Source: an uncultured Oxalobacteraceae bacterium (GTDB lineage: Bacteria > Pseudomonadota > Gammaproteobacteria > Burkholderiales > Burkholderiaceae_D). Taken from it: DNA of 5,078 nucleotides. Location: positions 1 through 5,078 of the forward strand of contig CALKVB010000136.1 in NCBI GenBank assembly GCA_937996605.1. Direction: 5' to 3'. The position numbers and the translations under genes were made by a program. The notes beneath the pieces were generated by a model that saw only the letters and a list, made by a program, of their open reading frames with translations, did not search any database and was not told the origin of the DNA. This document shows positions 1 through 5,078 of the stretch, piece after piece. Position 1 is the first letter of the stretch; each line of letters begins with the position of its first letter.

Positions 1-9
1 TTCCGATCT
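1..9. other. Residual Illumina adapter at left contig end (artefact)
   Basis: The first nine bases, TTCCGATCT, equal the 3' end of the Illumina TruSeq adapter (it ends ...GCTCTTCCGATCT, shared by both read sides). Nine bases alone could be chance, but the opposite end of the window carries a 31-base adapter match in the correct opposite orientation, so contamination is the best reading. These bases should not be translated or used for similarity; biological sequence begins near position 10. Confidence 0.88.
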
Positions 10-410
10 TTTTGGATAAGATCGATCAGGGCATCCCATTGGTCTGGAAATTTCTTGGTGTCCCATGCCGCCTTGACGTTGTCACCAAAATCGTAACGAG
101 CTACGGCTAGTCGTTCGACTTTCTTGGTTTTACTGTCTTGAAAAAAAACTAAAATGGTACGGCGGCGTGCATTGAGCCATTCCGCTGGTAGCATGGTTTT
201 TAGGACAGGATCTTCATTGTACTCACGCGAAATGACTACCCACATATCGATCCCAGTTTGCTCCATCATTCCTGGAAGTAAATGCTCAAATCGTTCTGCT
301 AAATTTTCATTAATGACACGGGCTTGCTCGCGCACACTAAGAATTTGGGCGTCCGCCGAGCTATAAGCGAGGGTGCTACATAAACTGAGTGCGAGAAGAA
401 TTTTTTTCAT
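10..410 (-). CDS. Exported M24-family metallopeptidase (Xaa-Pro aminopeptidase-like), N-terminal fragment
   Basis: Reading from the ATG at 410-408 toward position 10 gives 133 complete codons with no stop; the frame then runs into adapter, so the gene is cut by the contig end. Residues 1-22 look like a Sec signal peptide: MKK, a hydrophobic stretch ILLALSLCSTLAY, and a likely signal peptidase I site after SADA (before Q22). From about residue 23 the protein resembles the creatinase/prolidase N-terminal domain that precedes the M24 pita-bread catalytic domain: IDMWVVISREYNEDP (54-68), then LPAEWLNARRRTILVFF (74-90). The metal-binding Asp, Asp, His, Glu, Glu residues of M24 enzymes would lie in the missing C-terminal part, so activity cannot be judged. 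Members are usually over 400 residues, so roughly two thirds is absent. Start choice: GAAGG (plus-strand 416-420) sits 5 nt upstream of the ATG. If active it would remove N-terminal residues preceding proline in the periplasm; that role is inferred from family only. Confidence 0.78.
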
Positions 411-554
411 AACTGCCTTCAATTCAAATGGATGATGTTGGATAGGGACGATGTCGTTTGGGGGAAATCTCGATTTTGAAATGGTTTAGAGTTGCTTATA
501 GGTAAAAAAGTTCGCGTCGAAGATCACTTATCTTATGTGCTTTTAGAATGAGAC
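411..554. other. Intergenic region between small acidic ORF and M24 gene
   Basis: These 144 bases hold the leader of the minus-strand M24 gene. Read on the minus strand there is a -10-like TATAAG (plus 495-500), but no good -35 box 15-18 nt upstream, so a promoter is only possible. Just before it, minus strand TTCG-ACG-CGAA (plus 511-521) can fold into a 4-bp stem and is followed by C and six T (plus 504-509). That is a weak intrinsic-terminator-like signal that could end transcription of the 67-residue ORF. The stem is too short for a firm call. No further gene is visible here. Confidence 0.35.
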
Positions 555-758
555 CTAGTCACTCAGAGCGATTTTTGCCGCTTCTTCTGGGCTGAGACCA
601 TCGTAGAATTGGTCTGTCAGGAATTCGATTTCTTCTTCAATATATTCTTGCGCTTGTGCTTGAGTGGCGCCACCTTTCACAAGAAAGCCTTCCAATTCGA
701 TGCACCATTCAATCACTGCCATGGTTTCTTCGTCTAGCTCTTGATTTTTCTTAGACAT
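555..758 (-). CDS. Small acidic protein of unknown function (67 aa)
   Basis: I do not recognise this gene. It encodes 67 residues from the ATG at 758-756 to a stop at 557-555. The start is supported by an AAGGAAG Shine-Dalgarno-like run about 5 nt upstream on the minus strand. An in-frame ATG at 824-822 would add 22 residues but has no ribosome binding site. The protein has 17 Asp/Glu, 4 Lys and no Arg, so it is strongly acidic. It lacks a signal peptide or membrane segment and looks mostly helical: segments around residues 7-28 and 31-50, then YDGLSPEEAAKIAL (52-65), whose G-[LIV]-S/T-P-x-x-A-A turn recalls helix caps in small soluble proteins. It has one Cys (19) and one Trp (18). It lies divergently from the phzF-family gene across 87 bp and upstream of the M24 gene on the same strand, 144 bp away. 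A cytosolic protein is likely; no function can be given. Confidence 0.7.
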   Translation of the reverse strand: MSKKNQELDEETMAVIEWCIELEGFLVKGGATQAQAQEYIEEEIEFLTDQFYDGLSPEEAAKIALSD

Positions 759-845
759 GAATGCTTCCTTTTTGATATTGTTGTTGCGTTTGTGGATGTG
801 CTGACTGCATTCTACAAGCTTCATTCTTGAGGAAGGTTGTTTTCA
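759..845. promoter_or_regulatory. Divergent intergenic region, expected to hold promoters for both sides
   Basis: The 87 bases separate the start of the acidic small ORF (leftward) from the start of the phzF-family gene (rightward), so transcription in both directions should begin here or in the flanks. A minus-strand -10-like TAGAAT lies at plus 809-814, preceded by TTG (extended -10 like), but I see no matching -35 at normal spacing. No good sigma-70 pair is visible for the rightward direction. The promoter assignment rests on gene orientation rather than clear boxes. Confidence 0.4.
829..836 (+). promoter_or_regulatory. Ribosome binding site of the phzF-family gene (decides start)
   Basis: GAGGAAGG is a strong Shine-Dalgarno sequence ending 9 nt before the ATG at 846. 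The in-frame TTG at 837 directly abuts it and leaves no spacer, so the ATG at 846 is the start. Confidence 0.8.
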
Positions 846-1736
846 ATGGATTACCGCTATCGATTATTAAATGTTTTCGCTGAGTCAAATTTCGGTGGAA
901 ATCCATTATGTGTGTTTGAGCAAGCAGATGGTTTGAGTGCTGAAGAAATGCAGGCAATTGCTTTGCAATTTAATCTATCTGAAACTGTATTTTTAATGGC
1001 GTCTACCTCTGCTCACGCCAAGATCCGTATTTTTACGCCTAATGCCGAGTTGCCTTTTGCCGGTCATCCTTCATTGGGGGCGGCGCAAGTAGTTAGTTCA
1101 CTTGCTCAAGGTTTGCCAAACCTAGTTTTGGAATGTGGTGCAGGTTTTGTTGAAGTGAAAAAGCGAGGAAATCGATGGGATTTATCGCCACCTGTGTTGG
1201 TGAGTACCAACGCAGATTACCGAGCAATGACGCGAGCAGTTGAATGCGATGTGAGCACGCTTACTGCGATTTTGGGAATAGCAGAGAAGGATTTGTCGGG
1301 TGATATCATGTGGGTGAACACGGGCAATGAGCATTTGATGATCCCCTTACGTTCGACTGAAACATTGAAACGAGCACGTATCGCTAGCCAGGGTTTGCGT
1401 GATTGGCCTGCTAGTAGACTTGGGCGGCAAAACGCCTATCTCTTTTGTTTTGACGGTGAGGAGCAGGGCTTGCAGAAAGTTAAAGCCCGCTATTGGTTTG
1501 CGAAAGCGGGTAGCCTCGCGGAAGATCCTGCGACAGGTTCCGCTGCCGCCAATCTTGGTGCTTGGTGGATTGTGCAAGGCAAAACATTGCCACAGTCTTT
1601 CGTCATTGAGCAGGGAAGCGAAATGCAGCGACCATCAAAGCTGTATTTAAATGTGGAATTGGATACAAATCAAGTGCCTAGGATACAGGTTGGTGGCACA
1701 GTCATCGAAATCGGTTCTGGAGTGCTACACTTGTAA
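846..1736 (+). CDS. PhzF-family isomerase/epimerase-like protein
   Basis: The product is 296 residues, typical of the PhzF family (about 260-300), which has the two-domain diaminopimelate-epimerase fold. Visible family signatures are the N-terminal VFAESNFGGNPLCVF (10-24), NLSETVFL (43-50) with Glu46 at the position of the catalytic Glu of PhzF, FAGHPSLGAA (71-80), and EDPATGSAAANLGAWW (226-241), the second glycine-rich substrate-binding loop. PhzF itself isomerises trans-2,3-dihydro-3-hydroxyanthranilate in phenazine synthesis. No phenazine genes are present here and most family members are uncharacterised, so a phenazine role should not be assumed; the substrate is unknown. It is probably cytosolic, with no signal peptide. 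It is the first gene of the rightward run, 37 bp ahead of moeA with no terminator between, so cotranscription with the molybdopterin genes is possible but not shown. Confidence 0.92.
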   Translation: MDYRYRLLNVFAESNFGGNPLCVFEQADGLSAEEMQAIALQFNLSETVFLMASTSAHAKIRIFTPNAELPFAGHPSLGAAQVVSSLAQGLPNLVLECGAGFVEVKKRGNRWDLSPPVLVSTNADYRAMTRAVECDVSTLTAILGIAEKDLSGDIMWVNTGNEHLMIPLRSTETLKRARIASQGLRDWPASRLGRQNAYLFCFDGEEQGLQKVKARYWFAKAGSLAEDPATGSAAANLGAWWIVQGKTLPQSFVIEQGSEMQRPSKLYLNVELDTNQVPRIQVGGTVIEIGSGVLHL

Positions 1737-1773
1737 ATTCCTTACTTATTTAATGCTTATCGGTATCAAACAC

Positions 1774-3012
1774 ATGAATCAAAAACGTCCTATGCTATCG
1801 GTAGCCGAAGCGCTGGAAACTTTGTTGCAAGCAGCGGCAACATCTCAAATGACCGAAATGGTTCCGACAATTTCTGCGAATGGACGAGTTCTGACCCAAG
1901 CTCAGTGCTCGAATCTTCATGTGCCACCAATGGATAACACTCAAATGGATGGCTATGCAGTACGGAGCGAAGATTGTGTCAGTGGCGATACCTTACTGCC
2001 TGTTACACAACGTATTCCAGCTGGTTTAGTTGGTGCTGAGTTGGCTGCCGGCTCGGCGGCACGAATTTTCACTGGGGCGTTTATTCCCCGTGGTGCAGAT
2101 GCGGTGGTGATGCAAGAGCAAACGCGAGTCGAAGAAATCGATGGTCAGACCTTTGTGCGGATCTTACACAAGCCACAAAAAGGCGAATGGATACGACGGC
2201 AGGGTGAGGATATCCTTGAAGGAGCTGAGATCTTGCCTGCAGGCACCCGTTTGCGCGCACAAGAATTGGGCTTAGCCGCCTCGGTCGGCTTAGCGGAATT
2301 ACCTGTGGCTAAAATTTTGCGCGTTGCCGTTTTCTTTACGGGCGATGAATTAAGCATGCCGGGTGAGGCCTTACGGCCGGGTGCAATTTATAACTCAAAT
2401 CGTTTTTTATTAAATGGTCTTTTGCAAAACCTCAAATGCGAAGTGACGGATTACGGTATCGTACCAGACAATTTGGCGGCGACCAGAGAGACCTTGCGCA
2501 AAGCGGCGCAGGAACATGATTTGATCATTACCTCGGGTGGTGTATCTGTTGGCGAAGAGGATCATATTCGACCCGCGGTAGAAGCAGAAGGGCACCTCAA
2601 TATGTGGCAAATTGCGGTGAAGCCCGGCAAGCCACTAGCTTTTGGTCAGGTGAACCGAGCAACATCAGGTTCAGCTTTCTTTCTTGGCTTGCCCGGCAAT
2701 CCCGTGTCGAGTTTTGTAACCTTTCTTTTATTCGTTCGTCCTTTTATCTTACGTTGCCAAGGCGTACAAAATGTGGCACCGCGAGCCGTTCCTGTGAGGG
2801 CGGATTTTGATTGGTTAAAGGCTGACCGTAGGAATGAATTCTTGCGAGCCAAGCTGAACGCGAATGGTGGTTTGGATCTATTTCCAAATCAAAGCTCTGG
2901 TGTGTTGAGTTCTGCGGTGTGGGGCGATGGTTTAATCGATGTGCCCGCCGGGACTATTTTCCGAAAAGGAGAATTTGTTAAATTTCTTCCTTTCGATAGT
3001 TTGATGTATTAA
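1774..3012 (+). CDS. moeA: Molybdopterin molybdenumtransferase MoeA
   Basis: MoeA inserts molybdate into adenylylated molybdopterin, releasing AMP, to give active molybdenum cofactor in the cytosol. The 412-residue product matches the usual length (about 400-415). Landmarks in order: VPPMDNTQMDGYAVR (50-64) with the conserved Asp59; RIFTGAFIPRGADAVVMQE (97-115); GAIYNSN (203-209) opening the MogA-like domain; ITSGGVSVGEEDH (252-264); VKPGKPLAFG (282-291); FLGLPGNPVSSF (303-314); and a C-terminal beta domain from about 338 to 412 ending GEFVKFLPF. All key motifs look intact. The start is uncertain: ATGs at 1753, 1774 and 1792 are in frame and none has a clear Shine-Dalgarno. I chose 1774 because MNQKRPMLSVAEALE matches the usual family N-terminus. 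It lies upstream of moaD and moaE, with which it forms a cofactor-synthesis cluster. Confidence 0.95.
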   Translation: MNQKRPMLSVAEALETLLQAAATSQMTEMVPTISANGRVLTQAQCSNLHVPPMDNTQMDGYAVRSEDCVSGDTLLPVTQRIPAGLVGAELAAGSAARIFTGAFIPRGADAVVMQEQTRVEEIDGQTFVRILHKPQKGEWIRRQGEDILEGAEILPAGTRLRAQELGLAASVGLAELPVAKILRVAVFFTGDELSMPGEALRPGAIYNSNRFLLNGLLQNLKCEVTDYGIVPDNLAATRETLRKAAQEHDLIITSGGVSVGEEDHIRPAVEAEGHLNMWQIAVKPGKPLAFGQVNRATSGSAFFLGLPGNPVSSFVTFLLFVRPFILRCQGVQNVAPRAVPVRADFDWLKADRRNEFLRAKLNANGGLDLFPNQSSGVLSSAVWGDGLIDVPAGTIFRKGEFVKFLPFDSLMY

Positions 3013-3016
3013 GTCC

Positions 3017-3040
3017 TGTTGATTCAAATTTAGGTCAACA
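3017..3040 (+). repeat. Inverted repeat in the moeA-moaD gap
   Basis: TGTTGA (3017-3022) and TCAACA (3035-3040) are perfect complements separated by 12 bases, and two G-U pairs could extend the stem to 8. It begins 4 bases after the moeA stop. No T tract follows (the next bases are AACCCTG), so it does not look like an intrinsic terminator. It could be an RNA-stabilising or processing hairpin, an operator half-site pair, or chance in 57 bases. Confidence 0.35.
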
Positions 3041-3069
3041 AACCCTGAATAAAAAGTAGAAATTTGTCG

Positions 3070-3324
3070 ATGAAAATACAGCTTAAATTTTTTGCGAGTG
3101 TACGAGAACAGTTAGGCGTTTCTGTGGAAACTGTTGAATTTGAGGCCGGCCTAACTGCTTTCGCGGTACGCGAGCTTTTAATGCAGCGTGGTGATGTTTG
3201 GGCCGCTGCTTTATCCCATCAGAAAGTATTACGTATCGCTTTGAATCAGGAAATGTTACAGGGTGATCAGCCTTTAAAAGAGGGTGATGAATTGGCATTC
3301 TTTCCACCAGTGACGGGCGGTTAA
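3070..3324 (+). CDS. moaD: Molybdopterin synthase small subunit MoaD
   Basis: MoaD is the ubiquitin-fold sulfur carrier of molybdopterin synthase. Its C-terminal Gly-Gly is adenylylated by MoeB and converted to a thiocarboxylate, which donates sulfur to precursor Z within the MoaD2-MoaE2 complex. The product is 84 residues, the expected size, begins MKIQLKFFASVREQLG, and ends EGDELAFFPPVTGG, with the essential double glycine exactly at the C-terminus (83-84). The ATG at 3070 is chosen; an in-frame TTG at 3064 would add only two residues. No clear Shine-Dalgarno precedes it (the upstream bases read AAAAAGTAGAAATTTGTCG), which is odd for a gene 57 bp from its upstream neighbour. moaE starts 3 bp downstream, consistent with matched expression of the two subunits. 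Confidence 0.95.
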   Translation: MKIQLKFFASVREQLGVSVETVEFEAGLTAFAVRELLMQRGDVWAAALSHQKVLRIALNQEMLQGDQPLKEGDELAFFPPVTGG

Positions 3325-3327
3325 GCT

Positions 3328-3789
3328 ATGCATATTAGTGTACAGACCGAGGATTTTGATATCTCGAATGAGTTAAAACGACTGCATGGAAATAATGCTT
3401 CGATTGGCGCAGTGGTCAGCTTCATTGGCCTGGTGCGAGATCTTGGTGAACAGCAGGAGTTACTTGCCATGGAGTTGGAGCATTATCCAGGCATGACGGA
3501 AAAGTCCTTGTTGATGATCGCCGAAGAAGCGAAGCAACGTTGGCGTTTGATCGACTGCCTCATTATTCATCGTGTAGGAAAATTGCAGGCGATGGATCAA
3601 ATTGTACTAGTTGCTGCAGCCAGTGCGCATCGTGGTGACGCTTTCGCAGCGTGTGAATTCATGATGGATTATTTAAAAACCGAAGCGCCATTTTGGAAAA
3701 AGGAAACAACTCCTGATGGTGCGCATTGGGTTGATGCGCGTGTCAGCGACGACACCGCAATGGCAAAGTGGAAGAACAAGGAAAAGTGA
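3328..3789 (+). CDS. moaE: Molybdopterin synthase catalytic subunit MoaE
   Basis: MoaE is the large, catalytic subunit of molybdopterin synthase and converts precursor Z (cPMP) to molybdopterin using the MoaD thiocarboxylate. The 153-residue product has the usual length and signatures: GAVVSFIGLVRD (27-38), LEHYPGMTEKSL (50-61), IIHRVGKL (79-86), SAHRGDAFAACEF (99-111), and MDYLKTEAPFWKKE (113-126). In the last motif Lys117 and Lys124 or Lys125 correspond to the lysines (Lys119, Lys126) of the E. coli active site. TPDGAHWVDAR follows. All expected catalytic features are present. The start lies 3 bp after the moaD stop and has only a weak ribosome binding site, GGGCGG in the moaD 3' end, so translation is probably coupled to moaD. 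Its TGA stop overlaps the crcB start by one base. Confidence 0.96.
   Translation: MHISVQTEDFDISNELKRLHGNNASIGAVVSFIGLVRDLGEQQELLAMELEHYPGMTEKSLLMIAEEAKQRWRLIDCLIIHRVGKLQAMDQIVLVAAASAHRGDAFAACEFMMDYLKTEAPFWKKETTPDGAHWVDARVSDDTAMAKWKNKEK
3778..3782 (+). promoter_or_regulatory. Ribosome binding site of crcB inside the moaE 3' end
   Basis: AAGGA lies 6 nt before the ATG at 3789 and within the last codons of moaE. It supports that start over the in-frame GTGs at 3768 and 3786. Confidence 0.65.
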
Positions 3790-4169
3790 TGAATGTATCG
3801 GGTATTGTGGCGGTAAGTATAGGCGCAGCGCTCGGTGCGTGTTTGCGTTGGGTACTGAGCTTATCGATGAACCAACTACACACCAGCTTGCCCTTAGGAA
3901 CCTTGATGGCGAATCTGGGAGGAGGATATGCGATTGGACTTTGTGTTGGTTTTTTCTCAGCGAACCCTGAACTTTCTCCCGAATGGCGCTTGTTCATTAT
4001 CACTGGCTTTTTAGGCGGTTTGACGACCTTTTCTACATTTTCTGCAGAGGCCATGAATCTTATGCAAAAGGGCGATTGGCTTTGGGCTTTTGCTCATACG
4101 GCCCTACATCTGTTAGGATCAATTTTGTGTTGTTTTGCAGGTTTTGCTACTTGGCGCGCATTGCATTAA
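3789..4169 (+). CDS. crcB: Fluoride channel CrcB (Fluc)
   Basis: CrcB/Fluc proteins form dual-topology dimers in the inner membrane and let fluoride out of the cytosol. The 126-residue product has the family length and four hydrophobic segments, roughly residues 4-24, 33-57, 67-90 and 98-122. Conserved family positions are visible: IGAALGACLRW (11-21) with Arg20; PLGTLMANLGGGYAIG (35-50) with the pore Asn42; and GFLGGLTTFSTFSAE (73-87), whose TTFSTF (79-84) carries the two pore-lining phenylalanines (81, 84). Nothing essential appears missing. The ATG overlaps the moaE stop by one base (TGATG), so it should be translated by coupling from the molybdopterin operon. A single crcB copy is consistent with a dual-topology homodimer, but a second copy elsewhere cannot be excluded. 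I see no fluoride riboswitch, which would be unexpected inside an operon anyway. Confidence 0.95.
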   Translation: MNVSGIVAVSIGAALGACLRWVLSLSMNQLHTSLPLGTLMANLGGGYAIGLCVGFFSANPELSPEWRLFIITGFLGGLTTFSTFSAEAMNLMQKGDWLWAFAHTALHLLGSILCCFAGFATWRALH

Positions 4170-4248
4170 ACATTCCAAAACTAAGATGAAACTGCGAATC
4201 AAAAAGCGATAAATCATACCTTCGCTTAAATTATTAAAGGCTAAACTT
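4170..4248. other. Intergenic region between crcB and the iminopeptidase gene, with a small inverted repeat
   Basis: AAGCGA (4204-4209) and TCGCTT (4222-4227) form a perfect 6-bp inverted repeat around a 12-base loop. On the plus strand the repeat is followed by AAATTATT rather than a T tract, so it is a poor terminator for crcB. On the minus strand it would be followed by a short T run (TTT after the stem), but no leftward gene is known to need it. A-T rich bases at 4226-4238 could include a -10 box for the next gene; no convincing -35 is visible. AAAGG at 4236-4240, 8 nt before the ATG at 4249, is a good ribosome binding site. Confidence 0.35.
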
Positions 4249-5047
4249 ATGTCTGAAGAAAACACCTTGATGTTTCCAGCTATCGAACCATACCGTCAGG
4301 GTATGCTTCAGGTTGATGACTTGCATACTTTATATTGGGAAGAATGCGGCAATCCTAATGGTCAGCCGGTATTGTTTTTACATGGCGGTCCAGGCGGCGG
4401 CACATCACCTACGCATCGTCGTTTCTTTGATCCTGCACATTATCGCATCGTTTTGTTTGATCAACGTGGTGCTGGTAAATCAAAGCCGCTTGGAGAATAC
4501 AGAAACAATACGACGGCATTGCTAATCGCAGATATTGAAAAAATCCGCGAGATGTTGAATATCGATCAATGGTTGGTGTTTGGTGGCTCTTGGGGCTCGA
4601 CACTTGCGTTAGCCTATGGAGAAGAGTTTCCTGACCGCTGTTTGGGCTTCGTTCTACGTGGTATTTTCCTTTGTACAAAGGCGGAAGTGGATTGGTTCTT
4701 GAATGGTATCAATCATTTTTATCCGGAAGTCCATCAGCGTTTTTCTGATGCGATCCCTCATTCAGAGCGTGGTAATTTGTTACAAGCCTATGTCAAACGT
4801 CTGTTTGACGCAGATCCTGCAGTCTATAAAGAAGCTGCTCGCAATTGGAGTCGTTATGAGGGTTCGTGCTTATTCTTAGAGCCTCAGGCACAAGCGATAG
4901 AAGATTTTGAATCGGATGAAGTGAGTCTAGGAATTGGTCGCTTAGAGGCACATTACATGCTCAATGGCGCCTTCATGGACGAGGATCAGTTGATCAAGAA
5001 TATCCACAAAATTCGTCATTTGCCAGCAGTGATTGTGCAAGGACGTT
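4249..5047 (+). CDS. pip: Proline iminopeptidase (S33), C-terminally truncated by contig end
   Basis: This enzyme releases N-terminal proline from peptides in the cytosol. The visible 266 residues show the S33 alpha/beta-hydrolase pattern: VLFLHGGPGGGTSP (41-54), the oxyanion-hole loop; LFDQRGAGKSKP (69-80); and VFGGSWGSTLALAYGEEFP (110-128), the nucleophile elbow with Ser114. The cap-domain segment RNWSRYEG (198-205) follows. The fragment ends IVQGR, which in this family is normally followed by Y-D with the catalytic Asp. That Asp (expected about 268) and the catalytic His lie in the missing roughly 50 residues, full length being about 310-320. The apparent TAG stop at 5047-5049 consists of one genomic T plus AG from adapter, so it is not real; the T fits the first base of the expected Tyr codon. 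The start is supported by AAAGG 8 nt upstream. The 79-bp gap and unrelated function suggest a separate transcription unit, but readthrough from crcB is possible. Confidence 0.93.
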
Positions 5048-5078
5048 AGATCGGAAGAGCACACGTCTGAACTCCAGT
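5048..5078. other. Illumina TruSeq adapter at right contig end (artefact)
   Basis: All 31 terminal bases, from AGATCGGAAGAGC to CTCCAGT, match the start of the standard Illumina TruSeq adapter read through at the 3' end of an insert. This is synthetic library sequence. It creates the false TAG stop in the iminopeptidase reading frame and should be trimmed. Confidence 0.98.

Noticed and set aside
154..366. Plus-strand open frame of 70 codons
   Set aside because: It lies antisense to the M24 gene fragment, whose minus-strand frame has a signal peptide, ribosome binding site and recognisable family sequence.
759..824. Upstream ATG (824-822) that would lengthen the acidic small protein to 89 residues
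   Set aside because: It has no ribosome binding site, while the ATG at 758-756 has a well placed AAGGAAG; the added residues are basic and unlike the rest of the protein.
837..845. TTG start at 837 for the phzF-family gene
   Set aside because: It directly abuts the GAGGAAGG ribosome binding site, leaving no spacer; the ATG at 846 has a workable 9-nt spacer and gives the normal family N-terminus.
1737..1773. Moco riboswitch or other structured leader before moeA
   Set aside because: The gap is only 37 bases, too short for the known Moco riboswitch, and no stable pairing is visible.
2270..2302. Short direct repeat GGCTTAGC[CG]G within moeA
   Set aside because: It lies in a conserved coding region (LGLAASVGLAELP) and reflects two similar Gly-Leu-Ala codon runs, not a separate element.
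3743..4054. Minus-strand open frame of 103 codons
   Set aside because: It is the reverse of the moaE end and crcB, both of which match their families throughout; no ribosome binding site or recognisable protein is seen.
10..5047. A proline-peptide utilisation island, because both edge genes are proline-related peptidases
   Set aside because: The two genes are 4 kb apart, on opposite strands, and separated by unrelated cofactor and fluoride genes; both are widespread housekeeping families, so coincidence is simpler.

Overview
This is an ordinary chromosomal stretch from a Gram-negative proteobacterium. The MoaD, MoaE and MoeA sequences look betaproteobacterial to me, perhaps Burkholderiales/Oxalobacteraceae of moderate GC such as Undibacterium. 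That placement rests on family resemblance recalled from memory, not on a search. The window is an assembled contig with Illumina library adapter left on both ends: positions 1-9 and 5048-5078 are synthetic. Only about 10-5047 is biological, and the genes at both edges are cut.

Left part (10-758, minus strand): the first 133 residues of an exported M24-type (Xaa-Pro aminopeptidase-like) protein. Upstream of it, on the same strand, lies a 67-residue, very acidic small protein of unknown function. An 87-bp divergent intergenic region (759-845) separates this side from the rightward genes.

Central part (846-4169, plus strand): phzF-family gene, moeA, moaD, moaE and crcB, all codirectional, with gaps of 37, 57 and 3 bp and finally a 1-bp stop/start overlap. 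moaD and moaE encode the small and large subunits of molybdopterin synthase, which puts the dithiolene sulfurs onto precursor Z (cPMP). moeA encodes the molybdenum insertase that acts afterwards. Together they cover the middle and late steps of molybdenum cofactor synthesis. The cPMP-forming genes (moaA, moaC), the MogA/MoaB adenylyltransferase and the MoaD-activating MoeB are not in the window. crcB encodes a Fluc-type fluoride channel and appears translationally coupled to moaE, although its function is unrelated.

Right part (4249-5047, plus strand): proline iminopeptidase (S33, alpha/beta hydrolase), truncated just before the expected catalytic Asp. Its apparent TAG stop is made by the adapter junction and is not real.

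I found no tRNA, rRNA, CRISPR array, insertion sequence, prophage gene or convincing undescribed system. The most useful observations are the adapter contamination with its false stop, the crcB coupling to the molybdopterin operon, and the unrecognised acidic small protein.
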